NCBI GenBank assembly: GCA_000381605.1
Contig: KB906760.1
Location: 310,001 to 374,000 of the forward strand
Direction: 5' to 3'
Source of the DNA: Acidobacteriaceae bacterium KBS 89
Lineage (GTDB): Bacteria > Acidobacteriota > Terriglobia > Terriglobales > Acidobacteriaceae
DNA: 64,000 bases
Shown here: in pieces, positions 41,403-52,100 of the stretch
Position numbering within the stretch: the first letter of the stretch is position 1
Layout: every line of letters starts with the position of its first letter
Notes under the pieces: generated by a model
Told to the model about the DNA's origin: nothing
What the model saw: only the letters and a program-made list of their open reading frames with translations
The model's database searches: none
Made by a program: the position numbers and the translations under genes

Positions 41403-43913
41403 TTACTCGGTGCGAAGTGCTGTGTTGGGGTCGACCGAGGAAGCACGGTGCGCAGGTAGGATCGCCGCAACGAGCGCGACAATCGCTATCAACAGGACAA
41501 CTGCAATCAACGTGAGGGGATCGGCAGTCGAAACCCCGAAGAGCTGACTCCGCAGCAGTTTGCCGAGCATGATCGAGCAGGGCACTGCGACCGCGATGCC
41601 TAAACCCGCAAGTCGCAAGACATCAACCACAACCAGTCTCGACACACCAAGACGCGAAGACCCGAGCGCGATACGAATACCGATCTCGCGTGTGCGCTGC
41701 ACCGTCGAGTAGGCGAGCACTCCATAAAGGCCGACGCCTGCAAGCATCGTCGCCAGCAGGCCGAACGAGATCGCCAGTAGTTCGATCATGCGCTCGTTCG
41801 AAAGCGTCGTCTCGATCTGGTCGTCCATCGTTCGCATCTCGTCGACAGAGAGCGCCGGATCGATCTGCTTCATCGCCTGCGGGACAGCAGAGAAGGTTTG
41901 TTCAGGCGCCATCGTCGTTCGCAGATAGAGATACAGTTGACTGACCGACTTCTGCTGCCGAAGCGGGGTGAAGAGAGTCGCTGGAGTCTCTTGCTTCAAG
42001 CTTGCGTGTTTCGAGTCGCGCGAAACGCCCACGATGTTCATGAACTCCAGGTTCTTTCCGGCGCCTATAGCGACGCGTTTGCCGATCGCTGCGGCGGGGT
42101 CGGTGAAGAAGTGTTTCGCAAAGGTCTGGTTCACGATCACGACCCGTGGGTGAGTGCTGTCGTCATCTTCGGTGAAGCTACGCCCGGCGAGCAGTGGTGC
42201 CTGCATCGCGTGGAAGAAGCCGGGATTGATGTCCGGCATCTCGATCTCGTAGTCGTCATCTGGGGGCGGATTGTAGCCTTCCACCGTTACATTGCCGGTG
42301 TGGTTGTTGCCGGCAAGCTCCGCGTCGTCGGTCGCGCCTACGGCCTGCACGCCGGGCAGTGCCGCCAGCGTGTCGAGAACGGTCTTGTGCAGCTGCGGGA
42401 CCCTCTCAGGCGTATAGCCGGACAGCAGAGGATCGATGTGGAACGTGATCAGGTGCGACGTGTTGAAACCGGTGTCGACGTGGCGCAGGTTCTGCATGGT
42501 GCGGACAAAGAGGCCAGCGCCTACCAGCAGCAGGACGCTGAGTCCTACTTGCAGGGAAACAATCAGATAACGAAAACTCAGCGCACCGCCAGCCGCTGTT
42601 GACGTCTGTTGCTTCAGAGAATTCACGATGTCCGGGCGAATCAGCTGTAACGCCGGCGCCAGGCTGAAGAGCACACTGACCGCCAGGGCAATCGCAAAGT
42701 TGAACGCAAGCAGGCGCGCGTCAAGTGTGGTGGAGAACGCTGTGGTTCCGTCGGAGTCCAGGCGATGGACCAGAACACGGATGCATGCGGGTGCGATCAG
42801 CAGCCCGGCTGTACCGCCGGCAATGCCGATCAGCACTCCTTCCAGCAAAAGTTGTTGCACGACGCGACGCGCGTTTGCCCCGAGCGCATATCGCAGTGAG
42901 AATTCACGTACTCGCGCGGCCGAACGGACCAGCAGCAGGCTGGCCACATTCACGGTGGCGATCAGGAGAACGAGGAACGCCATCGCCATCACCGCAAGCA
43001 GCGGTTTTCGCAGCGAATTCCTGTCGTACGAGAGCCCCTTGGATCCAGGGAGTACCTCCAGCTCGCTTCGCGTCAGGAACTCGTCGACGAAGCGCGGCGA
43101 CCGTGTCCCCAGCGCCTTCAACTCCTCCGCACGAAGCGAATGCCACAGCGGGGCAAGCTCCACCTTCGCGCGCTCCGGTGTCTCACCCGGCTTCAATCGT
43201 CCAACGATATTCAGCCAGCGAGCTTTGCGGTTTTGCAAACGAGTACCCTTGCCAGGCCGCACCTGCTCCAACATCGACATAGGAACGAAGACGTCCGGGA
43301 CCTGCCCCCACACCGCACTCTGAAACGTCGGTGACGAGATGCCGATGATCTGGAACGGCTGACCATTGATCGACAGCGTCTGCCCGACCACGTTGTCTTT
43401 TAAGCCGAGGTGCGTCTTCCAGAAGTTGAAGCTGACGACTGCCACCGGATTGCCGCCGGGCGTCGTGTCATCGTTAGCCGTCAGTAGCCGTCCCTGTGCC
43501 GCAGTGACCCCAAGTACGTTGAAGTAATTTCCGCTGACAATCTCTGCCTTTGCGAAGTTCGAAGTGCCGTTCTGTGCAATCCCAACATCGGTTGGCGACG
43601 TCGCAATCAAACCATCGAACGAAGTCCCGCGATCGCGCAGGTCACGATACATCGGATAGGAGAAGGACCTCTCAGGTCCTGCGCCGTTGTCGCTGCTCGA
43701 CCCCTCCCATACCGTGCTCGTAGAGCTCAGAACCACCAGCTCCTCCGGAGCGCGGACAGGCAGGGCACGAAGCAGCGCCTGGTCCAGCAACGAAAAGATT
43801 GCCGTGTTAGCGCCAACGCCCAGGGCGAGCGTGAGGACCGCGGTCACCATGAACCCGGGCGAGCGCCGGATCTGGCGAAGGGAGAAGCGAAGGTCCTGCA
43901 TGAGTGACAGCAT
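41403..43913 (-). CDS. Orphan MacB/FtsX-type ABC permease (ADOP family)
   Basis: The protein has 836 residues with GAGGTG before the start. It contains two MacB-type periplasmic domains and two FtsX permease units: N-terminal RQIRRSPGFMVTAVLTLALG with TAIFSLLDQALLRALPVRAP, a middle helix cluster (LLAVMAMAFLVLLIATVNVA, then ASLLLVRSAARVREFSLRYA) and a C-terminal LAYSTVQRTREIGIRIALGS, ending in a pair of helices and HRASSVDPNTALRTE. The duplicated architecture without an ATPase is the one named acidobacterial duplicated orphan permease (ADOP). No ATPase lies next to it. Substrate unknown; MacB relatives export peptides, toxins or lipoproteins. Confidence 0.9.
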   Translation of the reverse strand: MLSLMQDLRFSLRQIRRSPGFMVTAVLTLALGVGANTAIFSLLDQALLRALPVRAPEELVVLSSTSTVWEGSSSDNGAGPERSFSYPMYRDLRDRGTSFDGLIATSPTDVGIAQNGTSNFAKAEIVSGNYFNVLGVTAAQGRLLTANDDTTPGGNPVAVVSFNFWKTHLGLKDNVVGQTLSINGQPFQIIGISSPTFQSAVWGQVPDVFVPMSMLEQVRPGKGTRLQNRKARWLNIVGRLKPGETPERAKVELAPLWHSLRAEELKALGTRSPRFVDEFLTRSELEVLPGSKGLSYDRNSLRKPLLAVMAMAFLVLLIATVNVASLLLVRSAARVREFSLRYALGANARRVVQQLLLEGVLIGIAGGTAGLLIAPACIRVLVHRLDSDGTTAFSTTLDARLLAFNFAIALAVSVLFSLAPALQLIRPDIVNSLKQQTSTAAGGALSFRYLIVSLQVGLSVLLLVGAGLFVRTMQNLRHVDTGFNTSHLITFHIDPLLSGYTPERVPQLHKTVLDTLAALPGVQAVGATDDAELAGNNHTGNVTVEGYNPPPDDDYEIEMPDINPGFFHAMQAPLLAGRSFTEDDDSTHPRVVIVNQTFAKHFFTDPAAAIGKRVAIGAGKNLEFMNIVGVSRDSKHASLKQETPATLFTPLRQQKSVSQLYLYLRTTMAPEQTFSAVPQAMKQIDPALSVDEMRTMDDQIETTLSNERMIELLAISFGLLATMLAGVGLYGVLAYSTVQRTREIGIRIALGSSRLGVSRLVVVDVLRLAGLGIAVAVPCSIMLGKLLRSQLFGVSTADPLTLIAVVLLIAIVALVAAILPAHRASSVDPNTALRTE

Positions 43914-44404
43914 CTTTACTTTTCACCTCAGTAAGCTTGTCTCTTCATTTGCACTTGTTCTGCCAATCCAGTACAGGGCTAACTCCATGCAAATAGAGCA
44001 TTGCAGAGTCTGAATCGCCGGCAGTGTTGTTCATCTGTGGATTGCTCTGTCCGTTTGCGGACGCTCGCAGCCGCTCATTGTTCAACCCGTTTACTAACGG
44101 GTTTCCTAGACCACGCGTTCAGGCGTGCCTTGCACTTCTATCGCACGTGGAACCTCGACTGTGTTATTCTTATTTTGTACTCCGGGTTAAAGGAGTGCGG
44201 GCATCGCAGGCAAGAACTCTTCATGGAATTCGGAGTTTGGCCAGAGACTGCGATTCGCCTCTTCCCACCGCAGACCTTCCCCATACGATCGGAAGCCGCG
44301 CTGGTTGCTCTGGCTGGAAGACACGTCATCGGACGAGTCTCGCCGTGCAGCAGCAGCGCTTCGATAACCGACAGCAATGCTGACTAAGTGAAATCCATGG
44401 TGCC
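43914..44404. other. 491-bp gap between the permease and the RNA helicase
   Basis: Only weak open frames lie here and none has a ribosome site or family resemblance. The base composition is less GC-rich than the genes around it. It presumably holds the divergent promoters of the permease and of the helicase and a long helicase leader. I see no clear hairpin or RNA gene. Confidence 0.5.
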
Positions 44405-45994
44405 ATGTTGCACCCCTGCATCCCTATGCCGCTTGATAACCACACTCAGACAGGAAAAATTTTGAACTCTGCAACTTTGGAACAGAACGAACAACAATCA
44501 CAGAACCACCAGCACTCCATACCTTCTACTCCTCCCCAGTCCAACCCCGGAACCGCCAATCCAACCGGCCTTGCCCTGGTTAGCGATGTCCGTTTCACCG
44601 ACTTCAACATCTCGGACTTGCTCAAGAACCGCCTTGTCAGCGCCGGCTACACTACGCCGACTCCGGTCCAGGCGAAGGCGATCCCGCCCGCGCTGGAAGG
44701 CAGCGATATTCTGGCCACCGCCTCCACGGGCACTGGCAAGACCCTCAGCTTTCTCATCCCGATGATCCAGCGCATGGACGCTATGTCCGCGCCGAGCACC
44801 AAGGGCAAACGCGGCCCCATCCGCGCGCTTATCCTTCTGCCCACCCGCGAACTCGCCATGCAGGTCCTCGAGGTCTATTGGAAGCTCGTCCCCGGCTCGA
44901 AGAGCGACGCCGTGCTCGTCTGCGGCGGTCTTTCGGAGAACAATCAACTCGATCAGCTCGACCGTGGCCCACGCCTCGTCGTTGCCACACCGGGACGCTT
45001 GGAAGACTACCTCCGCCGGCGTGAGATCAACCTCAACTCGGTCGAGATGCTCGTCCTCGACGAAGTCGATCGCATGTTGGACATGGGCTTCCTTCCAGCC
45101 ATCCGCCGCATCGTCGGCGCAGTGCCGAAGACTCGCCAGACCATGTGCTATTCGGCCACCCTCGACGCCAACATTCGCGAGATCGTCCGCGACTACGTCA
45201 ACAAGCCCGTCCGGATTGAGATCGGCCAGACCTCGAAGCCGTCGGACCAGGTTGAACTTCGCGTCTACACCGTGATGCAGGACCAGAAGCTCGGCCTGCT
45301 CGACCAGATGCTGCGCCAGGAAGAGGGAACCTTCCTCGTCTTCTCGCGCACCAAGCATGGCGCCGATCGCATCTCGAAGAAACTCGAGCGGCTCGGCCAC
45401 GACGCCGACGTCATCCACGGAGATCGCAGCCAGTCCCAGCGTACTGCAGCGCTCAAAGGCTTCCAGAACGGCAAGCACCGCGTTCTTGTCGCCACGGACG
45501 TAGCCGCCCGCGGTATCGACGTGCAGGACATCGCCCACGTCGTCAACTACGACCTTCCCAACGCCTCGGACGACTTCGTCCACCGCATCGGCCGCACCGG
45601 CCGTGCAGGAGCGAAGGGCGTCGCCACGACCTTTGTGATGCCGCAGGAGAGACACGATGCCCGCAAGCTCGAACGCGAATTGAAGATAAAGTTCGAGTGG
45701 CGTGAGGCCGATAAGAACCTCGAGAAAGAAGTTCGCAACCAGCCCCTCGACATAACGGCTCCGGGGATGGACATTCTGCAGCTTGAGACTCGTTCTTGGA
45801 AGGGTAACGACCCTGTCACGCCAATGTCGACGCCGAACGCTAACTACGGCGGCAACAAGAACGGCTTCCGTGGCCGCAACGGTGGCGGCGGCTTCTCCGG
45901 TGGACGCAACTCCGGCGGCCGTGGCCCAGCCAACGGACGTCCCGGCAACCGCCCAGGCAGCAGCCGCTCCGGCCCAGCCCGCCGCGGCCAATAA
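44405..45994 (+). CDS. DEAD-box ATP-dependent RNA helicase with variant motif II (DEVD)
   Basis: The protein has up to 529 residues. The start is uncertain: ATGs at 44405 and 44426 lack ribosome sites, and a TTG at 44462 has AGGAAA upstream. Helicase motifs in order are the Q motif FTDFNISDLLKNRL ... YTTPTPVQ, Walker A ASTGTGKT, LLPTRELAMQ, TPGRLEDYL, motif II VLDEVDRMLD (Val replaces the Ala of DEAD), YSATL, VFSRTKHGADR, VATDVAARGIDVQDI and HRIGRTGRAG. The C-terminal tail (about 475-529) is a Gly/Arg/Asn-rich RGG-like region. The RhlE/CsdA-type enzyme remodels RNA, often in cold or ribosome assembly. Confidence 0.92.
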   Translation: MLHPCIPMPLDNHTQTGKILNSATLEQNEQQSQNHQHSIPSTPPQSNPGTANPTGLALVSDVRFTDFNISDLLKNRLVSAGYTTPTPVQAKAIPPALEGSDILATASTGTGKTLSFLIPMIQRMDAMSAPSTKGKRGPIRALILLPTRELAMQVLEVYWKLVPGSKSDAVLVCGGLSENNQLDQLDRGPRLVVATPGRLEDYLRRREINLNSVEMLVLDEVDRMLDMGFLPAIRRIVGAVPKTRQTMCYSATLDANIREIVRDYVNKPVRIEIGQTSKPSDQVELRVYTVMQDQKLGLLDQMLRQEEGTFLVFSRTKHGADRISKKLERLGHDADVIHGDRSQSQRTAALKGFQNGKHRVLVATDVAARGIDVQDIAHVVNYDLPNASDDFVHRIGRTGRAGAKGVATTFVMPQERHDARKLERELKIKFEWREADKNLEKEVRNQPLDITAPGMDILQLETRSWKGNDPVTPMSTPNANYGGNKNGFRGRNGGGGFSGGRNSGGRGPANGRPGNRPGSSRSGPARRGQ

Positions 45995-46008
45995 CTGACT
46001 CGAAACCC

Positions 46009-46046
46009 GCTCCGCTCTGCCCGCCAACCAGCCGCAGAGCGGAGCC
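46009..46046 (+). terminator. Hairpin after the RNA helicase gene
   Basis: An 11-bp perfect stem CTCCGCTCTGC / GCAGAGCGGAG (46010-46020, 46034-46044) with a 13-nt loop lies 15 bp after the stop. Only CGCAGTGTTTCC follows, so it is a weak intrinsic terminator or 3'-end stabiliser. Confidence 0.6.
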
Positions 46047-46101
46047 GCAGTGTTTCCACTAGAAACTGATAAGTCTCATCCCCAACTCACGGCAAAGGTC
46101 C

Positions 46102-46617
46102 ATGTCTGAAAGCCTTCCCAATCTGAGCGAGTTCAACACAATCGTCGGCGACGATAAGAGTTTCGTCCTGCGAGTCGTTCAACCGGGCCTCGCCGGACTG
46201 ATGGATGGCTCTGTCTCCACGCTCGCGCCAATCTTTGCCACAGCGTTCGCAACGCACAACTCCCGCACGGTCTTCTTGATCGGCGCGGCATCCGCTGTAG
46301 GCGCGGGCATCTCCATGGCCTTCTCCGAGGGGTTGTCGGACGACGGTCAACTCACCGGTCGAGGAAACCCCGTCTTCCGCGGAATCGTCACCGGACTTAT
46401 GACGTTTATTGGAGGCTTCCTTCACACGCTTCCATTTCTTATCCCTAACGTCCACACTGCCCTAACCTGGGCTTACGCGGTCGTTGGAGTGGAGCTTGTG
46501 GTCATCGCCCTTATCCGCCATCGCTACTTCAAGACCAGCTTCGCACTGTCCTGTCTTCAGGTGATCGTTGGCGGGGGGTTAGTCTTCGCCGCAGGAGTCC
46601 TCATTGGCCAGTCATAG
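46102..46617 (+). CDS. VIT1/CCC1-family metal transporter
   Basis: The protein has 171 residues. The first helix has GLMDGSVSTLAPIFATAFAT, a signature of the VIT/CCC1 family (iron or manganese import to a compartment, or export), followed by GAASAVGAGISMAFSEGLSD and GRGNPVFRGIVTGLMTFIGG. Five transmembrane helices are predicted, the last pair being WAYAVVGVELVVIALIRHRY and LQVIVGGGLVFAAGVLIGQS. The family's cytoplasmic metal-binding domain is not present. Metal specificity cannot be told from the sequence. No regulator is adjacent. Confidence 0.85.
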   Translation: MSESLPNLSEFNTIVGDDKSFVLRVVQPGLAGLMDGSVSTLAPIFATAFATHNSRTVFLIGAASAVGAGISMAFSEGLSDDGQLTGRGNPVFRGIVTGLMTFIGGFLHTLPFLIPNVHTALTWAYAVVGVELVVIALIRHRYFKTSFALSCLQVIVGGGLVFAAGVLIGQS

Positions 46618-46700
46618 CCAAATACAGGGTCGAACACATTTGAACCGACGCGCCATTCACCGCGCCGCAACAGTAGCACTTATAAAATAGGAATAACCCC

Positions 46701-48338
46701 ATGATCTCTGTCTCCAATGTCACCATGCGTTACGGCTCGAAGCTCCTCTTCGAGGATGTCTCCGTCACCTTTACCACCGGTCGACGGTACGGCCTTACCG
46801 GCCCCAACGGCGCGGGCAAGTCCACCTTCATGAAAGTCCTCACCGGCGAGATCGACGCCCAGAAGGGCACTGTCGTTCGCCCGAAAAAAGTTGGCGTCCT
46901 CAAGCAGGACCAGTACGAGTTCGACGCCTACCGTGTCATCGACACCGTCATCATGGGCAACAAGTCTCTCTGGGCCGCCCTTGAAGAGCGCGAGATCATC
47001 TACGCCAAGCCCGAGATGACCGATGAAGACGGCTCACGCCTCGGCGAACTCGAAGGCATCGTCGGCGACGAAGACGGCTACGAAGCCGAGTCCAATGCCG
47101 CCGTCCTCCTGCAAGGCCTCGACATCCCCGACGAACTCCACGAGCGCAAGATGTCCGAGCTGCAGGGCGGCCAAAAAGTCCGCGTACTCCTCGCGCAGGC
47201 CCTCTTCGGCAATCCCGAGGCGCTCCTCCTCGACGAGCCCACCAACTATCTCGACCTTGAGTCCATCCACTGGCTTGAGGACTTCCTCAATCGCTACAAC
47301 GGCACCGTCATCACCATCTCGCACGACCGGCACTTCCTTAACAACGTCTGCACTCACACTGCCGACATCGACTACGAGACCATCATCACCTACACCGGCG
47401 GCTACGATGACATGGTCCTCCAGAAGACCAGCATTCGCACCCGCATCGAGAGCCAGAACGAGCAGCGCGAGAAGAAGATCGCCCAGTTGAACGACTTCAT
47501 CGCCCGCTTCTCCGCCGGCACACGCAGTTCGCAGGTGAACTCGCGAAAGAAGGAAGTAGAGCGCCTCGCCACCAGCGAACTCGCTCGCTCCAACATCGCC
47601 CGTCCGTTCATTGCGTTCAAGATGGAGCGTCCATCCGGCAAACACGTCCTCGAGTTCGAGAACGTCAACAAGTCCTACACACAGAAGGATGGTAAGGTTG
47701 AGCACGTCATCAACAACTTCTCCGCCTCTGTTCAACGCGGAGACAAGGTCGTCCTCATCGGGCGAAACGGGCAAGGGAAGACCACGCTTCTGAAAGCTCT
47801 TCTTGCCAACGGGCCCGGCATCGAAGAGAAGGATGTCTCGATCGACTCCGGCACCGTCAAGTGGGGTCACGAGGTCTCCATCGGCTACTTCGCACAGGAC
47901 CATACCGGCTCCATCACCAAAGGCACCACAGTCGCCGAATGGCTGCACACCTTCGACCCCGAAGCCACCAAGGAAGATATCCGAGGCATTCTTGGTCAGA
48001 TGCTCTTCCGCGGCGAAGAAGGCCTCAAAAAAACCGATGCCCTCTCCGGAGGTGAAGCCGCACGTCTGCTCTTCTGCAAGATCATGCTGCAGAAGCCCAA
48101 CGTTCTCGTCTTCGACGAACCCACGAACCACCTTGACCTCGAAAGCATCAACGCGCTCAATCAGGCGATCCAGAAGTACGAAGGCACGGTCTTCCTCGTC
48201 ACTCACGACGAGGACCTGATTGAAGAAGCTGGCACACGCATCTGGCATTTTGAAGGTGGCCCCACCAACTTCCGCATCACGGACCACAAAGGCCCCTATG
48301 AGGAGTACCAGCAGCAACTTGCTCTCGCTGCAAGATAG
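46701..48338 (+). CDS. ABC-F ATPase (YbiT/Uup-like)
   Basis: The protein has 545 residues. Two nucleotide-binding domains are joined by the ABC-F linker: Walker A GPNGAGKST and GRNGQGKTT, signatures LQGGQKVRVLLAQALF and LSGGEAARLLFCKIML, and Walker B LLLDEPTNYLD and VLVFDEPTNHLD. The linker (about 245-320, with RIESQNEQREKKIAQLNDFI) is the P-site tRNA interaction motif helix pair. No membrane segments are present. Relatives bind the ribosomal E site and relieve stalling; the length and VTMRYGSKLLFEDVSV start fit YbiT best. The gene starts 83 bp after the VIT gene. Confidence 0.92.
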   Translation: MISVSNVTMRYGSKLLFEDVSVTFTTGRRYGLTGPNGAGKSTFMKVLTGEIDAQKGTVVRPKKVGVLKQDQYEFDAYRVIDTVIMGNKSLWAALEEREIIYAKPEMTDEDGSRLGELEGIVGDEDGYEAESNAAVLLQGLDIPDELHERKMSELQGGQKVRVLLAQALFGNPEALLLDEPTNYLDLESIHWLEDFLNRYNGTVITISHDRHFLNNVCTHTADIDYETIITYTGGYDDMVLQKTSIRTRIESQNEQREKKIAQLNDFIARFSAGTRSSQVNSRKKEVERLATSELARSNIARPFIAFKMERPSGKHVLEFENVNKSYTQKDGKVEHVINNFSASVQRGDKVVLIGRNGQGKTTLLKALLANGPGIEEKDVSIDSGTVKWGHEVSIGYFAQDHTGSITKGTTVAEWLHTFDPEATKEDIRGILGQMLFRGEEGLKKTDALSGGEAARLLFCKIMLQKPNVLVFDEPTNHLDLESINALNQAIQKYEGTVFLVTHDEDLIEEAGTRIWHFEGGPTNFRITDHKGPYEEYQQQLALAAR

Positions 48339-48483
48339 CGACCTACTCGGTAGCTTTTGCGAATCAATGGTTCCGGCCTTCCCGCATGGCTTAGTCTTCG
48401 CTCAATCCTCAACTGAGTACCCATCGCCCGTCGTTTATTGAGGTCATCGAATGGTGGGATAATGGAGGAAGAGCAAACGCCCT

Positions 48484-48885
48484 ATGCCAACCGTTGAACC
48501 CATCAAGAACCGTGGAAAAAATGTACTCGGCCAGCCCCTCGACATCTGCGGCTGCGAACCCATGACGGGCTTTTACCGGACCGGCTGCTGCGAGACTGGC
48601 CCCGACGACCACGGCGTCCACACCATCTGCTGCATCGTCGACGCTCCCTTCCTCGAAGCTTCGAAGAATCTCGGCAACGACCTCAGCACCCCCATGCCGC
48701 AGTTTGGCTTCGCCGGCCTTAAGCCCGGCGACCGCTGGTGTGTCTGTGCCGCCCGCTGGCTGCAGGTACAGCAGGCAGGGGCAGCCTGCTCCATCGTCCT
48801 CGAAGCCACCCACGAGAACACTCTCAAAATCGTGCCATTCGAACTCCTTATCCAATACGCCGTGATTCCCACCCAGCTTCATTGA
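48484..48885 (+). CDS. DUF2237 family protein
   Basis: The protein has 133 residues. The family signature is present in full: KNVLGQPLDICGCEPMTGFY, RTGCCETGPDDHGVHTICCI, LEASKNLGNDLSTPMPQFGF and LKPGDRWCVCAARWLQVQQA. Eight Cys residues, several paired, are conserved. The fold is known for some members but the function is not. It lies 145 bp after the ABC-F gene and is followed by a 271-bp gap before the TonB receptor. Confidence 0.9.
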   Translation: MPTVEPIKNRGKNVLGQPLDICGCEPMTGFYRTGCCETGPDDHGVHTICCIVDAPFLEASKNLGNDLSTPMPQFGFAGLKPGDRWCVCAARWLQVQQAGAACSIVLEATHENTLKIVPFELLIQYAVIPTQLH

Positions 48886-49156
48886 AGCCTTCAGGCTTGG
48901 AAGCTCCCTTGAGCCCGGTTGTCGAGAAATTATCTTCGCGTCATTAAGAATCCGCTAAAAAAGACGATTAGTAGTGGGCTCGTCACAAAACTCCTTGACA
49001 GCCCCTGCCCCGAAGCCTGACTCTTAAGCTATTACAACAATTCAGGTTTAGATCGCTCTCGAACGCCTTCGGTAGATATGTCAAGCCGGATAAGTCGATA
49101 GGCATCCCGTTCACACACCGCTCTTGTCGTCGGTGTTTTTTAGGAGGCAGTACCCT

Positions 49157-52100
49157 ATGAAACTTTTTCCTCGGTATCAGTCTCGTGTGCTTACGGCCGT
49201 GGTGGCCGTCCTCTTCCTCGTCTCCGCCTGCCGCATTGGTTTGGCCCAGACCTCGGGCGTCGGCAACATTAACGGTACTGTCACCGACTCCTCCGGCGCG
49301 GCAGTGCCCAACGCCACAGTCGTCGTACTCAACACCGACACCGGCGTCACCCGATCGATTACGACCAACGGCGACGGCTCCTACGCGGCCAGCTTCCTCC
49401 AGCCTGGCCACTACGAGGTCACCATTGGCGGTGGCGCTTTTGGCAAGGTGGACCGCAAGAATCTCTCGCTCACCGTTGGCCAGGTGCTCACCGTCGACGC
49501 GGCCCTTCCGCCTGCCTCCGTTGCCACCGAGGTCATCGTTACCAGTGAATCTCCGCTCATCGACGCCGACAAGACAGAGGTCTCCCAGACCATCGGTCAG
49601 CAGTTCATCAGCAACCTTCCGGTCAACGGCCGTAACTGGAGCAACTTCGTCCTCCTTACCAACAACGTCGTCCAGGACGGCGGCACCGGACTCGTCGCCT
49701 TCCGCGGCATCTCCGGCCTCTACAACCAGAACTACGTCGATGGAGCCAACAACAACCAGATGCTGTTCTCTGAGGCGCGCGGACGCTCCTCCGGAGCCCC
49801 TTACGTCTACTCGGCCGACTCCATCAAGGAGTTCCAGGCCGCGACCTCAAACTACTCCGTTGAGTTCGGCCAGGCCGTCGGTGGACAGGTCAACGCCATC
49901 ACCAAATCCGGCACCAATGCCATCCACGGCGATCTCTTCTACTCCCTCCGCTACCCCACGCTGAACGCGCTCGATCCCCAGACCAAGTGGAATGCCAAGT
50001 TCAACACCGCCAACCCCCAGGCCGCGGCCTTCCTCCTCACCCAGCCCGTCCACCAGCAGCAGCAATTCGGCGGCTCCGTCGGCGGACCCATCATCAAGGA
50101 CCGCCTCTTCTACTTCTTCACCTATGACGGCTTCCGCCGCGTAGGCAAGGCGCTCTATTACAACAACAACACCGTCACCCTGACGCCGACCGCCGACCCC
50201 AAGAGCACCGGCACCATCATCTCGCCCACGCAGTGTCCCACAACCATCACTGGCACACAATGCACCAACGCCATCAACTTTATCCTGAATAACGGCTTCG
50301 GCGCGCCCTCGCGATTTGCCAAGACGGATCTCTTCTTCCCCCGCCTCGACTGGCACATCAATGCGAAGAACGACGTCTTCGTCAATTACAACTTCAACAA
50401 CTTCTCCTCGTCCTACGGATACAGCCCCGCGCCTACCTTCGCTGGCAGCTCCCCGTCGACCAACGCACCCACGACCTACCACGAGCGCTTCCTTATCGCC
50501 GGCTTAACCACACAGGTCTCGTCCAACTCCGTCAATCAGATCCACTTCCAGTACGGCCGAGATCTCGAAACCGCTGGAGCCAACGGTCCCGCACCTAGCG
50601 TAGGCATGGGCGTCTTCACATACGGCATGCCCAATGCCCTGCCCCGCGTCGCCGAGCCCGACGAGCACCGCATCCAGTTCACCGACGTCTTCAACCTCGT
50701 CCACGGACGCCACTCACTCAAGTTCGGCGGCGACGTCAATATCGTCCACGAGGTCATGATCAACCTCTTCCAGGGCGGTGGCATCTACAGCTACGCCGGT
50801 TCAACCTCCGCGCAGAACTTCCAGTCCTGGGCACAGGACGTCTTCGCCGGACAGGCCGGAGACACTGACCCCTATGCTGGCTACCACTACACCCAATTCG
50901 TCCAGACCATCGACCAGGTCAACACCGCACCCAACACCCAGGGCACCGACGACTTCTGGATGAAGATGTTCGACGGCTTCGCAGAAGACTCCTGGAAGGT
51001 CCGCTCGAACCTCACCGTCACCGTCGGTCTCCGCTACGACATCCAGCTCACGCCTCCTCCCATCAAGAACAACACCAATTTCGCTCCGCTTTCGACCTTC
51101 TACTCCTCGACCATCAAGAACGTCACCGACCGCGTCCAGCCCCGTATAGCCGCTAGCTGGCAGCCATACCCTGGCACTGTCGTTCGTGGTGGTTATGGCC
51201 TCTTCTCCGGCCTCAACCAGGGCTCGACTTACTACGCCATGCGCGTGGAAAACGGCGTCGTGCAGGTCAACTACAACTACACCGGCTGCGGTGCTGCCTC
51301 GGGCACATCAACCTCGGGCTGCACGACCGTGCCGTCCTCGAGCGCCCGCCTCTCCTTCCCATTCGTACCCTTCCTGCCTACCGGCCCCGCGCTCTCCGGC
51401 GCGCTCACGCCCGTCGGTGGCACCGTTCCCAAGGTCGGCGGCCCTCAGATCCTCGGCACGCAGAGCTTCCACGGCCTCGATCCCAACTTCGTCCCACCTC
51501 TGGCGCACGAGGCTGATCTCGGTGTCGAACAGGTTCTTCCCGGCAATATGACCCTCTCAGTCGGCTACGTCGGCACTCGCAGCCTTCGCCTGCCCGTCTT
51601 CCTCGACGCGAACCTCGTCGGACAGACGCCCCACGGCTCGCGCACCTATAACGTCCTTGATGCCAGCGGCAAGCTCGTCAAGCAACTCACCGTGCCGGTT
51701 TATTTGGCCGGTACTTGTAATGCCGCTGGAGTTTGTACTAGCCCCTCCGATCGCCGAGACCCGCGTCTCCAGTCCTACAACACTGGCTTCAGCGTAGCCA
51801 ACACCTGGTACAACTCACTCGCGGTCTCCCTCCGTCGTCCTTTCCGTAACGGGCTGGAAGTCCTCGCCAACTACACGTGGTCCCACGCCAGCGATACCGA
51901 TCAGGTCCAGGGTGCCTTCGGTACCTTCTACGGCGGCAACCCCGTCCTCGATCCCAACAACGTCCGCGCAGAGAACGGACTCTCCGACATCGACGTCCGC
52001 AATCGCTTCGTCTTCAGCTTCGTCTACACCCCGCAGCTATTTGAGAGCAACAAGTGGGGCAAGATCCTTGTCGATGGCTTCACCTTCGCCGGAACCGAGA

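Noticed and set aside
44024..44383. 120-codon plus-strand frame in the gap before the RNA helicase
   Set aside because: No ribosome site, Arg/Ser-rich composition and several overlapping alternative frames of similar length; looks like chance.
47034..48317. 427-codon minus-strand frame opposite the ABC-F gene
   Set aside because: Shadow of the strongly biased ABC-F coding sequence; Val/Asp/Glu-rich with no motifs.
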